A program made the position numbers and the translations under genes. The notes under the pieces are model-generated. The model was not told the DNA's origin. It did no database searches and was given only the letters and a program-made list of their open reading frames with translations. This document shows, in pieces, positions 37,281 through 46,934 of a stretch of 64,000 bases of DNA. The stretch is taken from positions 2,518,501-2,582,500 of the forward strand of contig NZ_AZUR01000001.1 in assembly GCF_000527175.1 (NCBI RefSeq), given 5' to 3'. Source of the stretch: Pseudogulbenkiania sp. MAI-1. GTDB lineage: Bacteria; Pseudomonadota; Gammaproteobacteria; Burkholderiales; Chromobacteriaceae. Each line of letters begins with the position of its first letter. Within the stretch, counting starts at the first letter, position 1.

Positions 37281-39569
37281 TCAGAATACCGTCCCCAGCT
37301 GGAACTGGAATGCTTGGCGCTTGTCGCCCTCTTCCTTCTTCAGCGGCACGGCATAGCTGAATTTCATCGGTCCCATCGGCGACAGCCAGGTCAGAGCGGC
37401 ACCGCCCGAGTAGCGCAGACCCTCGCTGGCGCTGGAACCGGCGACATTGTTGTCCCACAGGCTGCCGACGTCGAAGAACACGCTGGTGCGCACCGACTTG
37501 TTGTCGCGCATGCCCGGGAAGGGGAACAGCAGCTCCACGTTGCCGACCACCTTGGTGGTGCCGCCGAGGTTGTCACCGTTCGTATCTTTCGGACCGATGC
37601 TGCCGTTCTCGTAGCCGCGCACCGAGCCCAGGCCGCCCAGGTAGAAGTTCTGGAAGAACGGCAGGGTCGAACTCTTGCCGTAACCGTCGGCGTAGCCCAC
37701 TTCGCCGTTCAGCATCAGGGTGAAGGTCTTTGACAAGGGGAAATACCAGGTCTGCTGATGGCTCAGACGGTAGTACTGCAAGTCGAGTCCCGGCAGGCCG
37801 ATATCGACCCCCGCCCGCAGCACCGCCCCGCGCGTCGGCCACAATGCGCTGTCGCGGGTATCGCGCGACCAGCCGATGGTGGACAGCAGCGTGTTGGCGC
37901 TCTTGCCGTACTTGTCGACGAAGTCGAGGTAACGCTGCGGGCTGTCGGAGAAGGTGGTGATGGCGGTCTGCTCCACCCCCAGGCTCAGGTTGATGCGGTC
38001 GAACTCGGTGATCGGCACGCCGAACTTGGCCGCCGCCCCACTCGTCCGCGTCTTGTACTTGGACACGTCGTCTTCCTGGGCGTCGTAGGTGCGGCTGTAC
38101 AGGTTGTAGCCCAGACTGACACCGTCGACGGTGAAGTACGGATCGTTGAAGGAGAGGCTGGCGCTCTTGTTCACCTTGCCGGTGGAGATGCCGGCCGACA
38201 GCGACTTGCCGGAACCGAAGATATTGCTCTGCGACACGCTGCCGGAGAACACCAGACCCTGCCCCTGCACGAAACCGATACCGGCCGAGATGCTGCCGGT
38301 CGGACGTTCCTTCAGGTTGATGTTCATGTCGACCTGATCCGCCGTATCGGGGACCGCCGGCGTCTCGACATTGACGTCCTCGAAGTAGCCCAGCAGTTCG
38401 ACCCGCTCCTTGCTGCGCTTGATCTTGTCGGCGGCGTAGGGCGCGCTTTCCAGCTGACGCAGCTCGCGGCGTACCACTTCATCACGGGTCTTGGTGTTGC
38501 CGGCGATGTTGATGCGGCGAACGTAGGTCTTGCGGCCCGGGTCGAGGAACAGGGTGAAGGCGACCTGGCGCTTCTCGCGGTCGATTTCCGGCAGCGCGTT
38601 GACGTTGGCGAAGGCGTAGCCGTCGTTACCCAGGCGGTCGCTGATGGCGGTCACCGAATCGTTGACCTTCTCGCGGTTGAACACGTCGCCCGCCTTGAAC
38701 TGCAAGAGCTTGCGCAGCTCCTCTTCCGGCACCTTCAGGTCGCCGGCGAGCTTGACGTCGGAAATGGTGTAGCGCTGGCCTTCGTTGATGTTGATGGTGA
38801 GGAACATGTCCTCCTTGTCGGCGCTGATCGACACCTGGGTCGAGTCGATGTTGAACTCGAGGTAGCCCTGGTTCTGGTAGAACGCCTTGAGCTTTTCCAG
38901 GTCGCCGGACAACTTCTGCTTGGAGTACTGGTTGTCCTTGGTGATCCAGGACAGCCAGTCGCCGGTGGTCAACGAGAACTGTTCCAGCAACGTGTCCTGA
39001 TCGAAGGCCTTGGCGCCGACGATGCGGATTTCCTTGATCTTCGCCGTCACGCCCTCGACGATATCGAGGGTGACGGCAACGCGGTTGCGCTCGAGCTTGG
39101 TGACGCTGGGTGTGATTTCCACCGAGTACTTGCCGCGGCTGTAATATTGGCGCTTCAGCTCCTGGACCGCCCCGTCCAGCAAGCCCTGGTCGAAGATGCG
39201 GGATTCGGCCAGGCCGTTCTCCTTGAGCGCCTTCTTCAGCTGATCCTTGTCGAACTCCTTCGCCCCGCTGATGTTGAGCTGGGTGATCACCGGCCGTTCG
39301 ATGACGGAGACGATCAGGACATCGCCCTCCGACTCGATCCGCACGTCGTTGAAGAAGCCGGTGGCGAACAGTGCCTTGATCGCCTCTTTGGCCTTCTCGT
39401 CGGTGAAGGTGTCCCCCACCTTGAGCGGCATATAATTGAATACCGTCCCGGGTTCAGTACGCTGCAAACCCTCGACGCGAATATCCTTGACTACAAATGG
39501 CTCTGCCGCCATGGCGGCAGACATGGAAAACAGGCCGGCAACTGCCGCTGCAACGAGTTTGAATCTCAT
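37281..39569 (-). CDS. bamA: Outer-membrane assembly factor BamA
   Basis: 762 residues. A signal peptide to about 22 (LFSMSAAMA|AEPF), five POTRA domains (about 24-420; IRVEGLQRTEPGTVFNYMP is the first) and a 16-strand barrel. The RGYENGSIGPKD loop carries the VRGY motif, and the C-terminus FQFQLGTVF ends in an aromatic residue, the usual outer-membrane signal. It folds beta-barrel proteins. It lies between rseP and skp, the standard order. Confidence 0.97.
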   Translation of the reverse strand: MRFKLVAAAVAGLFSMSAAMAAEPFVVKDIRVEGLQRTEPGTVFNYMPLKVGDTFTDEKAKEAIKALFATGFFNDVRIESEGDVLIVSVIERPVITQLNISGAKEFDKDQLKKALKENGLAESRIFDQGLLDGAVQELKRQYYSRGKYSVEITPSVTKLERNRVAVTLDIVEGVTAKIKEIRIVGAKAFDQDTLLEQFSLTTGDWLSWITKDNQYSKQKLSGDLEKLKAFYQNQGYLEFNIDSTQVSISADKEDMFLTININEGQRYTISDVKLAGDLKVPEEELRKLLQFKAGDVFNREKVNDSVTAISDRLGNDGYAFANVNALPEIDREKRQVAFTLFLDPGRKTYVRRINIAGNTKTRDEVVRRELRQLESAPYAADKIKRSKERVELLGYFEDVNVETPAVPDTADQVDMNINLKERPTGSISAGIGFVQGQGLVFSGSVSQSNIFGSGKSLSAGISTGKVNKSASLSFNDPYFTVDGVSLGYNLYSRTYDAQEDDVSKYKTRTSGAAAKFGVPITEFDRINLSLGVEQTAITTFSDSPQRYLDFVDKYGKSANTLLSTIGWSRDTRDSALWPTRGAVLRAGVDIGLPGLDLQYYRLSHQQTWYFPLSKTFTLMLNGEVGYADGYGKSSTLPFFQNFYLGGLGSVRGYENGSIGPKDTNGDNLGGTTKVVGNVELLFPFPGMRDNKSVRTSVFFDVGSLWDNNVAGSSASEGLRYSGGAALTWLSPMGPMKFSYAVPLKKEEGDKRQAFQFQLGTVF

Positions 39570-39578
39570 CTGTTTGTT

Positions 39579-40913
39579 CTAACCCCCGAAAAGGCGGCTG
39601 ATGTCGTTTAGCAAGGCAAATGCCATCAACGAAGCCAGCAAGGCAAAGCCTATCCTTTGCCCGAGTAACTGCGCCCGTTCACTGACCGGGCTCCCCTTGA
39701 TCAACTCCGCCGTATAATACATTAAGTGCCCACCATCCAGAATGGGGATGGGAAGCAGGTTCAATATGCCAATGCTGACGCTGATCAGCGCCAGAAATTC
39801 GAGGTAGGCGTCCAGACCCTGCCGCGCGGTCTGGCCGGCCACGCTGGCGATGGTGATCGGGCCGCTCAGGTTGTCCCATGACGCCTGCCCGATCAGCATG
39901 CGCCCGAACATCCGCAAACTAAGCACGCTGTTGGACCAGGTTTTTTGCAGCGCCATCCAGCCCGCCTCGGCGACCGTCGGGTGCACCTCGTAACGCAATC
40001 CCTCGAGCCAGGCGGCATCCCCCGTCGGTGCGGCACCGATGCGGCCGACAAAACCGGTCGGCGACTCCATCGAATCCGGACGCAGCGTCAGCTGCCGCCG
40101 CTCGCCCCCCCGCAGAAAGACCAGGGTAATCTCCTTGCCGGGGCTGTTGTGCACCATGGCCACCCATTCCGCCCAGCTTTGCAGCTTACGGCCATTGGCG
40201 CTCAGCAAGGTGTCGCCCGTCCGCAGGCCGACCTTGTCCGCCGCACCGCCCTGCTCGACCATGCCCAGCGTCAACGAATAACGAACGGGTACGATGCCGA
40301 TCTGCCCGTTGGCGTGACCATCGGCCTCGGGCGCCGCCTTGACCACTCGATCGAGACGCTGGCCGGCCGTCGTTTCGACCCGCACCGTCAACGGTTCGTC
40401 CGCACTGGAACTCCGATCCAGCAGCGCGAGGCTGATGTCGTTCCAATGCGCGACCGGGGAGCCCGCCACCGCGAGGATGCGGTCCCCCGGCTGGAAGCCG
40501 GCGATGGCAGCCGGACTGTCCGGCACCACCGTCCCCACCAGCGGCCGGTACAGCGTCAGGCCGTTGCCGATCACCGCCCAATAAAACAACACCGCCAGCA
40601 GCAGGTTCATCAAGGGGCCGGCCACCACGATCACCATGCGCTTGCCGACCGGTTGCCGGTTGAAGGCGCGCGGCCAGTCCTCCGGCGCCACGACGCCCTC
40701 CCGCTCGTCCAGCATTTTGACGTAGCCGCCCAGAGGAATCGGGCAGATCGCCCACTCGGTCTCGCCCCGCTTGACCGTGAACAGCGGCTTGCCGAAACCG
40801 ATCGAGAAACGCAGCACCTTCACCCCGCAGCAGCGTGCTGCCACGTAGTGGCCCAGTTCGTGGAAGGTGACCAGGACACCGATGGCGAGGAGGAAGGCGA
40901 GAATGGCAGTCAT
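39579..40913 (-). CDS. rseP: Site-2 zinc metalloprotease RseP
   Basis: 444 residues. HELGH active site at 18-22 in the first membrane helix, LDGG motif near the C-terminus (IPILDGGHLMYY), and two central PDZ domains (about 115-290). It cleaves membrane anchors such as anti-sigma factors inside the inner membrane. Its ATG overlaps the dxr stop by 4 bases. Confidence 0.97.
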   Translation of the reverse strand: MTAILAFLLAIGVLVTFHELGHYVAARCCGVKVLRFSIGFGKPLFTVKRGETEWAICPIPLGGYVKMLDEREGVVAPEDWPRAFNRQPVGKRMVIVVAGPLMNLLLAVLFYWAVIGNGLTLYRPLVGTVVPDSPAAIAGFQPGDRILAVAGSPVAHWNDISLALLDRSSSADEPLTVRVETTAGQRLDRVVKAAPEADGHANGQIGIVPVRYSLTLGMVEQGGAADKVGLRTGDTLLSANGRKLQSWAEWVAMVHNSPGKEITLVFLRGGERRQLTLRPDSMESPTGFVGRIGAAPTGDAAWLEGLRYEVHPTVAEAGWMALQKTWSNSVLSLRMFGRMLIGQASWDNLSGPITIASVAGQTARQGLDAYLEFLALISVSIGILNLLPIPILDGGHLMYYTAELIKGSPVSERAQLLGQRIGFALLASLMAFALLNDISRLFGG

Positions 40914-42088
40914 AGCGGGAGCATGGCCTTGAGGGATGAGCGAACCCGGCCATCCTTCTCCAGCAGCGCCTCCAGCGAGGAGCTGGTGGACAAGTCGAAG
41001 CGGCCCAATGCCTGCTCGACCAGAGCGGGGATGCCCATGAAACCGATCTGCCCGTCCAGAAAGGCCGCCACCGCGACCTCATTGGCGGCATTCAGCACCG
41101 CCGGGGCATCGCCCCCGCTCCGCAGCGCCTCGAAAGCCAGCCTCAGGCAGGGAAAGCGCGCCAGATCCGGCTGCTCGAACGTCAGTTGGGACAGGGCGAA
41201 GAAATCGAGCGAAGCGACGCCCGCCTCGATACGCTCAGGCCAGGCCATGGCGTAGGCGATCGGCGTGCGCATGTCCGGCGACCCCAGTTGGGCCATGACC
41301 GAACCGTCTCGGTATTGAACCATGGAATGAATGACGCTTTGCGGATGCACCACCACGTCGATGCTCTCGGCCGGTGCGTTGAATAGCCAATGCGCCTCGA
41401 TGACCTCCAGCCCCTTGTTCATCAGCGTCGCGGAATCAACGGAGATCTTCTGCCCCATCACCCAGTTCGGGTGCTTGCAGGCTTGGGCCGGCGTGACGGC
41501 ATGAAGTTCCGCCGCCGGCAGTTGCCGGAACGGGCCGCCCGAGGCGGTCAGGATGATCTTGCGTACGCCGGCCTGGTCCAGCGAGCCGCGGTAGCCGTCC
41601 GGCAGCGACTGGAAGATGGCATTGTGCTCGCTATCCACCGGCAGCAGGGTCGCCCCGCCTTCGCGCACGGCGCTCATGAAGAGCTGTCCGGCCACGACCA
41701 GCGACTCCTTGTTGGCCAGCAGGATGCGCTTGCCGGCCCGGGCGGCTGCCAGCGCCGACGGCAGGCCGGCCGCGCCGACGATGGCCGCCATGACCATGTC
41801 GGCCTCCGGCAAGGTGGCGACCGTCTCGAGGGCACCCGCCCCGCTCAGCACCTCGACCGGCAGCCCGGCCTCGTTCAGCCGCAAGCGCAGCGCGCTTGCC
41901 GCCGCGTCGTCGACCATGACGGCAAAGGTCGGCCGAAAACGCCGGCATTGTTCGAACAAGCGGTCCACTTGCCGTTGCGCCGCCAGCGCCACGACACGAT
42001 AGCGCTCCGGGTGTCGGGCAACCACATCCAGCGTGTTCATGCCGATGCTGCCGGTTGCCCCGAGTACTACGATTCCTTGAGGTTTCAT
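40910..42088 (-). CDS. dxr: 1-deoxy-D-xylulose-5-phosphate reductoisomerase
   Basis: 392 residues. NADPH loop GATGSIGMNTLDV (about 9-21), metal and substrate residues in PVDSEHNAIFQSL and the ASGGPFR loop, and KHPNWVMGQKISVDSATLMN. Second step of the MEP isoprenoid pathway, feeding UppS encoded two genes upstream. Confidence 0.97.
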   Translation of the reverse strand: MKPQGIVVLGATGSIGMNTLDVVARHPERYRVVALAAQRQVDRLFEQCRRFRPTFAVMVDDAAASALRLRLNEAGLPVEVLSGAGALETVATLPEADMVMAAIVGAAGLPSALAAARAGKRILLANKESLVVAGQLFMSAVREGGATLLPVDSEHNAIFQSLPDGYRGSLDQAGVRKIILTASGGPFRQLPAAELHAVTPAQACKHPNWVMGQKISVDSATLMNKGLEVIEAHWLFNAPAESIDVVVHPQSVIHSMVQYRDGSVMAQLGSPDMRTPIAYAMAWPERIEAGVASLDFFALSQLTFEQPDLARFPCLRLAFEALRSGGDAPAVLNAANEVAVAAFLDGQIGFMGIPALVEQALGRFDLSTSSSLEALLEKDGRVRSSLKAMLPL

Positions 42089-42097
42089 TTTGGCAAT

Positions 42098-42904
42098 TCA
42101 GAGACCGCTCAGTGCGCGCAAGGCATTGCTCACGGCGAGAACGGCGATAAGACTGTCGATACGGTCATACACCCCGCCATGACCGGGAAGCAGCCGGCTG
42201 CTGTCCTTGAGGCCGGCCGCGCGCTTGAACCACGACTCCAGCAAGTCTCCGGCAATGCTGACAGCTGTCAGGGGAAGAGACAAGAGTAACAAGCTCCATG
42301 GCGACAGACCCAGCGCAAGCCAGCCCAGTTCATTCACCAGGAAAACATAGGCGGCGGTCGCCACCAGCGCGCCATAGACGCCCTCCCAGCTCTTGCCGGG
42401 GCTGATCGACGGCGCCAGCTTGCGCCGGCCAAAGGCCTTGCCGGAGAAATAGGCGGCAATGTCCGCCACCCAGACCAGCCCCATGATGGCCAGGAGCTGC
42501 TGGGCCTGCGCCACACCGGGCTCGGGCCGCCACTCGAGCAGGGCGAACCAGGCCGGGAACATCAACAGCCAGCCCAGCAGCCATGCCGTCAAACCGTTGC
42601 GAACCACCCAGCGCCGTACCAGCCACAACGGCACCACGGCGAGCCAAAACAGCAAGGCCAGGACGTGCAGCCACGGCATCGACCCTATCCCGCCCAGCCA
42701 GGCCACTGAGGCAATCAGGGTCGAGCCCCCCAGATACAGCCATTGACCGGCACCGGCCATGCCCACCATCCGGCTGTATTCCCACAGCGCCAGGCCCACG
42801 ACCAGCCACGAAAAAGCGGCCCATATCGGGGCCGGAAAGAAGAACAGTGCGGCCAGCATCAAGGGCAGCAGCACCAGTGCAGTCAGCACGCGTGTTTTCA
42901 GCAT
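42098..42904 (-). CDS. cdsA: Phosphatidate cytidylyltransferase
   Basis: 268 residues, about seven or eight membrane helices. The CdsA signature is near the C-terminus: SWFKRAAGLKDSSRLLPGHGGVYDRIDSL, given here as SWFKRAAGLKDS followed by LLPGHGGVYDRIDS. It makes CDP-diacylglycerol for phospholipid synthesis. The start at 42904 follows the uppS stop by 4 bases; the frame is open much further upstream but that region is uppS. Confidence 0.96.
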   Translation of the reverse strand: MLKTRVLTALVLLPLMLAALFFFPAPIWAAFSWLVVGLALWEYSRMVGMAGAGQWLYLGGSTLIASVAWLGGIGSMPWLHVLALLFWLAVVPLWLVRRWVVRNGLTAWLLGWLLMFPAWFALLEWRPEPGVAQAQQLLAIMGLVWVADIAAYFSGKAFGRRKLAPSISPGKSWEGVYGALVATAAYVFLVNELGWLALGLSPWSLLLLSLPLTAVSIAGDLLESWFKRAAGLKDSSRLLPGHGGVYDRIDSLIAVLAVSNALRALSGL

Positions 42905-42908
42905 GGAG

Positions 42909-43658
42909 TCAGTCCCGGCGCAGCGAGGCGGGCAATTGTTCGCTGGTGCGGCCAAAACGGCGCTCGCGGCACCGGTAGGATTGCACCGCTTCCCCCAGGG
43001 CCCGCTTGTCGAAATCGGGCCATAGCAGGTCGGTGAAGAAGAGTTCGCTGTAAGCCAGTTGCCAGAGCAGGAAATTGCTGATTCGCTGCTCCCCGCCGGT
43101 GCGGATGAACAGATCGGGCTCCGGCGCATAGGACATCGACAGCCGTGCGGCCAGCTTTTCTTCGGTGATGGTGGCGGCCCCCTCCCCGATCAGTTGGTTG
43201 ACGGCCTGCAGCATGTCCCAGCGCCCGCCGTAATCGGCGGCGATGGTCAGCACCAGCCCGCCGTTGGCGGCGGTGCGCGCTTCGGCGGCATCGATGCGCT
43301 CCACGATGCGGGGCGCAAAACGGGAGCGGTCACCGATGACCTTGAGGCGGATATTGTTAGTGTGCAGCTTCTCCACCTCGTTCTCCAGCGCGTTCAGGAA
43401 GAGGTCCATCAGGAAGGAAACCTCGTCCGGAGGACGCCGCCAGTTCTCGGTGGAAAAGGCAAACAGCGTCAGGTACTCGACACCGAGTTCCTGACAGCCC
43501 GCCACGATCTCCCTGACCGCGCTCAGGCCCTTCTTGTGGCCGGCGACGCGAGGCAGGAACCGTTTCTTGGCCCAGCGCCCATTGCCATCCATGATGATGG
43601 CGATATGGCGCGGCACCGGGCGGACTTCGGGAATGGAGCTAGTGGAACTGCCGAACAA
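42909..43658 (-). CDS. uppS: Undecaprenyl diphosphate synthase
   Basis: 249 residues. HIAIIMDGNGRWAKKR with the catalytic Asp (about 24), FAFSTENWRRP and RTGGEQRISNFLLWQLAYSE near the end. It makes the lipid carrier for peptidoglycan and O-antigen. The start is a TTG (leu codon read as Met) with AAGGGG 7 bases upstream; the next ATG would cut into the active-site strand, so the TTG is well supported. Confidence 0.96.
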   Translation of the reverse strand: MFGSSTSSIPEVRPVPRHIAIIMDGNGRWAKKRFLPRVAGHKKGLSAVREIVAGCQELGVEYLTLFAFSTENWRRPPDEVSFLMDLFLNALENEVEKLHTNNIRLKVIGDRSRFAPRIVERIDAAEARTAANGGLVLTIAADYGGRWDMLQAVNQLIGEGAATITEEKLAARLSMSYAPEPDLFIRTGGEQRISNFLLWQLAYSELFFTDLLWPDFDKRALGEAVQSYRCRERRFGRTSEQLPASLRRD

Positions 43659-43668
43659 GACGTTCCCC

Positions 43669-44226
43669 TTATACCGCCATCAGATCAGTTTCTTTGGCGG
43701 CAAGGGCTTTGTCGATTTCGGCAATGTACTTGTCAGTCAGCTTCTGGATGTCGTCCTGGCCGCGACGCTCGTCGTCCTCGGTGATGGACTTGTCCTTGAG
43801 CAGGTTCTTGAATTCGTTGTTGGCATCGCGGCGGATGTTGCGCACGGCCACGCGGGCGCCTTCGGCCTCGCTGCGCACCAGCTTGATCAGGTCCTTGCGG
43901 CGTTCTTCGGTCAGCATCGGCATCGGCACACGGATGATGTCGCCCATCGAGGCCGGGTTGAGGCCGAGGTCAGAGTCGCGGATTGCCTTTTCCACCTTGC
44001 TCAGCATGTTCTTTTCCCATGGCTGAACACCGATGGTGCGGGCATCGAGGAGGGTGACGTTGGCCACCTGGTTCACCGGCACGTCGCTGCCATAGTAGTC
44101 GACCATGACATGATCCAGAATACCGGTATGCGCGCGGCCGGTACGAACCTTGGTCAGGTCGTTCTTGAAGGCTTCCAGCGACTTTTGCATTTTCTGTTCG
44201 GCCGATTTCTTGACGTCGTTAATCAT
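43669..44226 (-). CDS. frr: Ribosome recycling factor
   Basis: 185 residues, usual length. LTKVRTGRAHTGILDHVMV, then QPWEKNMLSKVEKAI and MPMLTEERRKDLIKLV. It splits post-termination ribosomes together with EF-G. Preceded by GGAG and located between pyrH and uppS. Confidence 0.98.
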   Translation of the reverse strand: MINDVKKSAEQKMQKSLEAFKNDLTKVRTGRAHTGILDHVMVDYYGSDVPVNQVANVTLLDARTIGVQPWEKNMLSKVEKAIRDSDLGLNPASMGDIIRVPMPMLTEERRKDLIKLVRSEAEGARVAVRNIRRDANNEFKNLLKDKSITEDDERRGQDDIQKLTDKYIAEIDKALAAKETDLMAV

Positions 44227-44304
44227 GTCAACTCCATGGAAACTTGGAAAAACAAGGCGGAAAGCGGCTGCTGCCGTTTCCGCCCTTTTGCTATTCTGTA
44301 AAGC

Positions 44305-45024
44305 TCAGCAGTGTACCAGCGTGCCTTCGTCTTCGCCAAGCACTACCCGCCGGAGCGCGCCGGACTTGAAGATGCTGAACACCTTGATGTTCAGGTGCTG
44401 GTCACGGCACAGCGCGAAGGCGGTGGCATCCATCACCTTGAGGTTGCGCGAGATCGCCTCGTCGAAGGTCAGCGTCTGATAACGCTGGGCATCCGGGTTC
44501 TTCTTCGGGTCGTCGGTATAGACGCCATCCACTTTGGTGGCCTTGAGCATGATGTCCACGTTCATTTCCATGCCGCGCAGCGCCGCCGCCGTATCGGTGG
44601 TGAAGAACGGGTTGCCGGTACCGGCCGCGAAAATGACGACCTTGCCCTCTTCCAAATATTGCATGGCCTTGCCGCGCACGTACGGTTCGGCGATCTGCTG
44701 CATGGTCAATGCCGACTGCACCCGGGCCACCAGACCCACCTTGGTCATGGCATCCTTGAGCGCCAGCGCGTTCATCACGGTCGCCATCATGCCCATATAG
44801 TCGGCCGTGGCGCGATCCATGCCGGAAGCCGCCGGCGCCACGCCGCGGAAGATGTTGCCGCCGCCGATCACGATGCCTACCTCGACCCCCAGATCGACCA
44901 CCTCCTTGATCTGCCCCACGATTTGCTCGATCGTGGCGCGGTTGATCCCGTAGCTATCGTCGCCCATCAGGGCCTCGCCCGACAGTTTGAGCAGAATACG
45001 TTTATAGGCAGGAGCTTGGCTCAT
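44305..45024 (-). CDS. pyrH: UMP kinase
   Basis: 239 residues, bacterial amino-acid-kinase fold. LLKLSGEALMGD, VIGGGNIFRG, GTGNPFFTTDTAAALR and KVDGVYTDDPKKNP are all present. It phosphorylates UMP to UDP. The ATG at 45024 has GAGG 5 bases upstream; a GTG two codons earlier overlaps that site. It is separated from tsf by a terminator at 45063. Confidence 0.97.
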   Translation of the reverse strand: MSQAPAYKRILLKLSGEALMGDDSYGINRATIEQIVGQIKEVVDLGVEVGIVIGGGNIFRGVAPAASGMDRATADYMGMMATVMNALALKDAMTKVGLVARVQSALTMQQIAEPYVRGKAMQYLEEGKVVIFAAGTGNPFFTTDTAAALRGMEMNVDIMLKATKVDGVYTDDPKKNPDAQRYQTLTFDEAISRNLKVMDATAFALCRDQHLNIKVFSIFKSGALRRVVLGEDEGTLVHC

Positions 45025-45062
45025 AGTCACCTCGGTGGCAGTTTTTCAGTCAGTCAATTTGC

Positions 45063-45092
45063 AAAACGGCACCCTGCAAGCAGGGTGCCGTT
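45063..45092 (-). terminator. Terminator after tsf
   Basis: AACGGCACCCTG / CAGGGTGCCGTT, perfect 12-bp stem with a 4-base loop; on the minus strand TTTTG follows. pyrH therefore needs read-through or its own promoter. Confidence 0.88.
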
Positions 45093-45114
45093 CGATCAGT
45101 CCAGAGGTCCGGAC

Positions 45115-45984
45115 TTACAGCTTGGCGGCGGCAGCCACTTCAGCGGCGTAGTCCACTACCTTCTTCTCGATGCCTTCGCCCACGACGAACATGGTAAAGG
45201 CCTTCACCGAGGCGGATTTCTCAGCCAGCAGCTTCTCGACGGTCTGGTCCGGGTTCTTCACGAACGGCTGGCCCAGCAGGGTCACTTCCGCCAGGAACTT
45301 GCTCACGCGGCCTTCCACCATCTTGGCCACGATATCGGCCGGCTTGCCGGACTGGGCAGCCTGCTCGGTGTAGATGCGGCGCTCGGTTTCCAGGGTTTCG
45401 GCCGGAACCTGATCCTTGGACACGCAGATCGGCTTGGAAGCGGCGATGTGCATGGCGATGTCCTTGCCCAGGGCCTCGTCGCCACCGTTGAAATCAACGA
45501 TAACGCCGATCTTGGCACCGTGCAGGTAGGTCGCGATCTTGCCTTCGGTTTCGTAGCGCACGAAACGACGGATGGTCATGTTCTCGCCCAGCTTGGCGAT
45601 AGCGGCCTTGCGGATTTCTTCCACCGACTGGCCGTCCACTTCAACGGCGCCCAGCGCTTCGACGTCGGCCGGGTTGGCGGCAACGACAGCCTTGGCGGCA
45701 GCAGCGGCCAGGGCCAGGAAGGTCGGGTCTTTGGCAACGAAGTCGGTTTCGCAGTTCACTTCCACCAGGGCGCCAACGCCACCTTCGATGAAGGAGCCGA
45801 TGATGCCTTCGGCAGCCACACGGCCGGCCATCTTGGAGGCCTTGTTGCCCGACTTGATGCGCAGGATTTCTTCGGCCTTGGCCAGATCGCCTTCGGCTTC
45901 AACCAGCGCCTTCTTGCACTCCATCATGCCAAGGCCGGTAGCAGCGCGCAGGTCCGAGACCATTTTTGCGGTAATTTCCGCCAT
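45115..45984 (-). CDS. tsf: Elongation factor Ts
   Basis: 289 residues. LRAATGLGMMECKKALVEAEGD at the N-terminus, NCETDFVAKD in the core and two repeat-like subdomains. It is the nucleotide exchange factor for EF-Tu. AAGGAG precedes the ATG. It lies downstream of rpsB, with a terminator between, as in many bacteria. Confidence 0.98.
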   Translation of the reverse strand: MAEITAKMVSDLRAATGLGMMECKKALVEAEGDLAKAEEILRIKSGNKASKMAGRVAAEGIIGSFIEGGVGALVEVNCETDFVAKDPTFLALAAAAAKAVVAANPADVEALGAVEVDGQSVEEIRKAAIAKLGENMTIRRFVRYETEGKIATYLHGAKIGVIVDFNGGDEALGKDIAMHIAASKPICVSKDQVPAETLETERRIYTEQAAQSGKPADIVAKMVEGRVSKFLAEVTLLGQPFVKNPDQTVEKLLAEKSASVKAFTMFVVGEGIEKKVVDYAAEVAAAAKL

Positions 45985-46030
45985 GCTTGAAACTCCTTAA
46001 CAGTATCTTTTTACGTAACGGTACGGGTTC

Positions 46031-46056
46031 AAAAAAAGGGGCTTACGCCCCTTTTT
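46031..46056 (-). terminator. Terminator/attenuator between rpsB and tsf
   Basis: GGGGC / GCCCC with a 4-base loop and flanking A5/T5, extending the stem to 10 bp; a T7 run follows on the minus strand. It should reduce tsf transcription relative to rpsB. Confidence 0.9.
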
Positions 46057-46067
46057 CAGGTCCGTGC

Positions 46068-46796
46068 TTACTCGGCTTGAGCCGGTTCAGCGGCAACGAT
46101 TTCCTGCAGCGACTGTGCGCGGCCTTCCAGTACGGCGTCGGCGATGCCGCGGGCGTACAGGCGGATGGCGCGGTTGGAGTCGTCGTTACCCGGGATTACG
46201 TAATTGATGCCTTCCGGCGAGTTGTTGGTATCAACCACGCCGATCAGCGGGATGCCCAGCTTCTTGGCTTCGACGACGGTACCCTTCTGGTAGCCGGTAT
46301 CGATAACGAAGATGGCATCCGGCAGACCTTTCATGTCCTTGATACCGCCCAGCGAGCGCTCCAGCTTCTCGACTTCGCGCTCGAGGTCCAGCAGCTCTTT
46401 CTTGTTGTAACCGGTGTCGCCGGCGCTTTCCAGGATGGCACGCTTTTCTTCAAGACGCTTGATGGACTGCTTGACGGTCTTGTAGTTGGTCAGCATACCG
46501 CCGAGCCAGCGGTGATCGACGAACGGCATGCCACAACGGGCTGCTTCTTCACGAACAATCTCACGCGCCTGACGCTTGGTGCCCACAAACAGGATGGTAC
46601 CCTTGTTGGCAGCCAGGCGACGTACGTATTCCTGAGCTTCAACGAACAGCGGAAGGGTTTTTTCCAGGTTGATGATGTGGATCTTGTTGCGGCTGCCGAA
46701 AATGTACTGAGCCATTTTCGGATTCCAGAAGCGGGTCTGGTGACCGAAGTGAACGCCGGCTTCCAGCATCTGACGCATGGTAACGTTGGTGGTCAT
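46068..46796 (-). CDS. rpsB: 30S ribosomal protein S2
   Basis: 242 residues. VTMRQMLEAGVHFGHQTRFWNP, then RWLGGMLTNYKTV and PDAIFVIDTGYQKGTVVEA. AGGAG lies before the ATG. The gene has a 5' leader of about 100 bases with two hairpins (46824-46865 and 46875-46896) and a promoter at 46905. Confidence 0.98.
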   Translation of the reverse strand: MTTNVTMRQMLEAGVHFGHQTRFWNPKMAQYIFGSRNKIHIINLEKTLPLFVEAQEYVRRLAANKGTILFVGTKRQAREIVREEAARCGMPFVDHRWLGGMLTNYKTVKQSIKRLEEKRAILESAGDTGYNKKELLDLEREVEKLERSLGGIKDMKGLPDAIFVIDTGYQKGTVVEAKKLGIPLIGVVDTNNSPEGINYVIPGNDDSNRAIRLYARGIADAVLEGRAQSLQEIVAAEPAQAE

Positions 46797-46823
46797 GCAA
46801 AACTCCTAAAGGGTTAGGCCTCC

Positions 46824-46896
46824 ATTCGCGCGCAGAATCCTTGCGGACACCCTTTCGGCGCGAATGTGCGTAGTAAAAACCCTGCGGGATGCAGGG
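46824..46896 (-). promoter_or_regulatory. Structured rpsB leader with attenuator-like hairpin
   Basis: First on the minus strand is CCCTGC / GCAGGG (46880-46896) with TTTTT right after it (46875-46879), which looks like an intrinsic terminator ahead of the gene. Then ATTCGCGC / GCGCGAAT (46824-46865) forms a stem ending about 15 bases from the ribosome site. S2 controls its own mRNA leader in other proteobacteria. Confidence 0.55.
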
Positions 46897-46904
46897 CGCG
46901 CAGA

Positions 46905-46934
46905 ATTATAGCACCACGGGCTAAGCCAGCTCAA
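46905..46934 (-). promoter_or_regulatory. rpsB promoter
   Basis: TATAAT (46905-46910) and TTGAGC (46929-46934) on the minus strand, 18 bases apart. The -10 is a perfect match to the housekeeping consensus. Confidence 0.65.
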
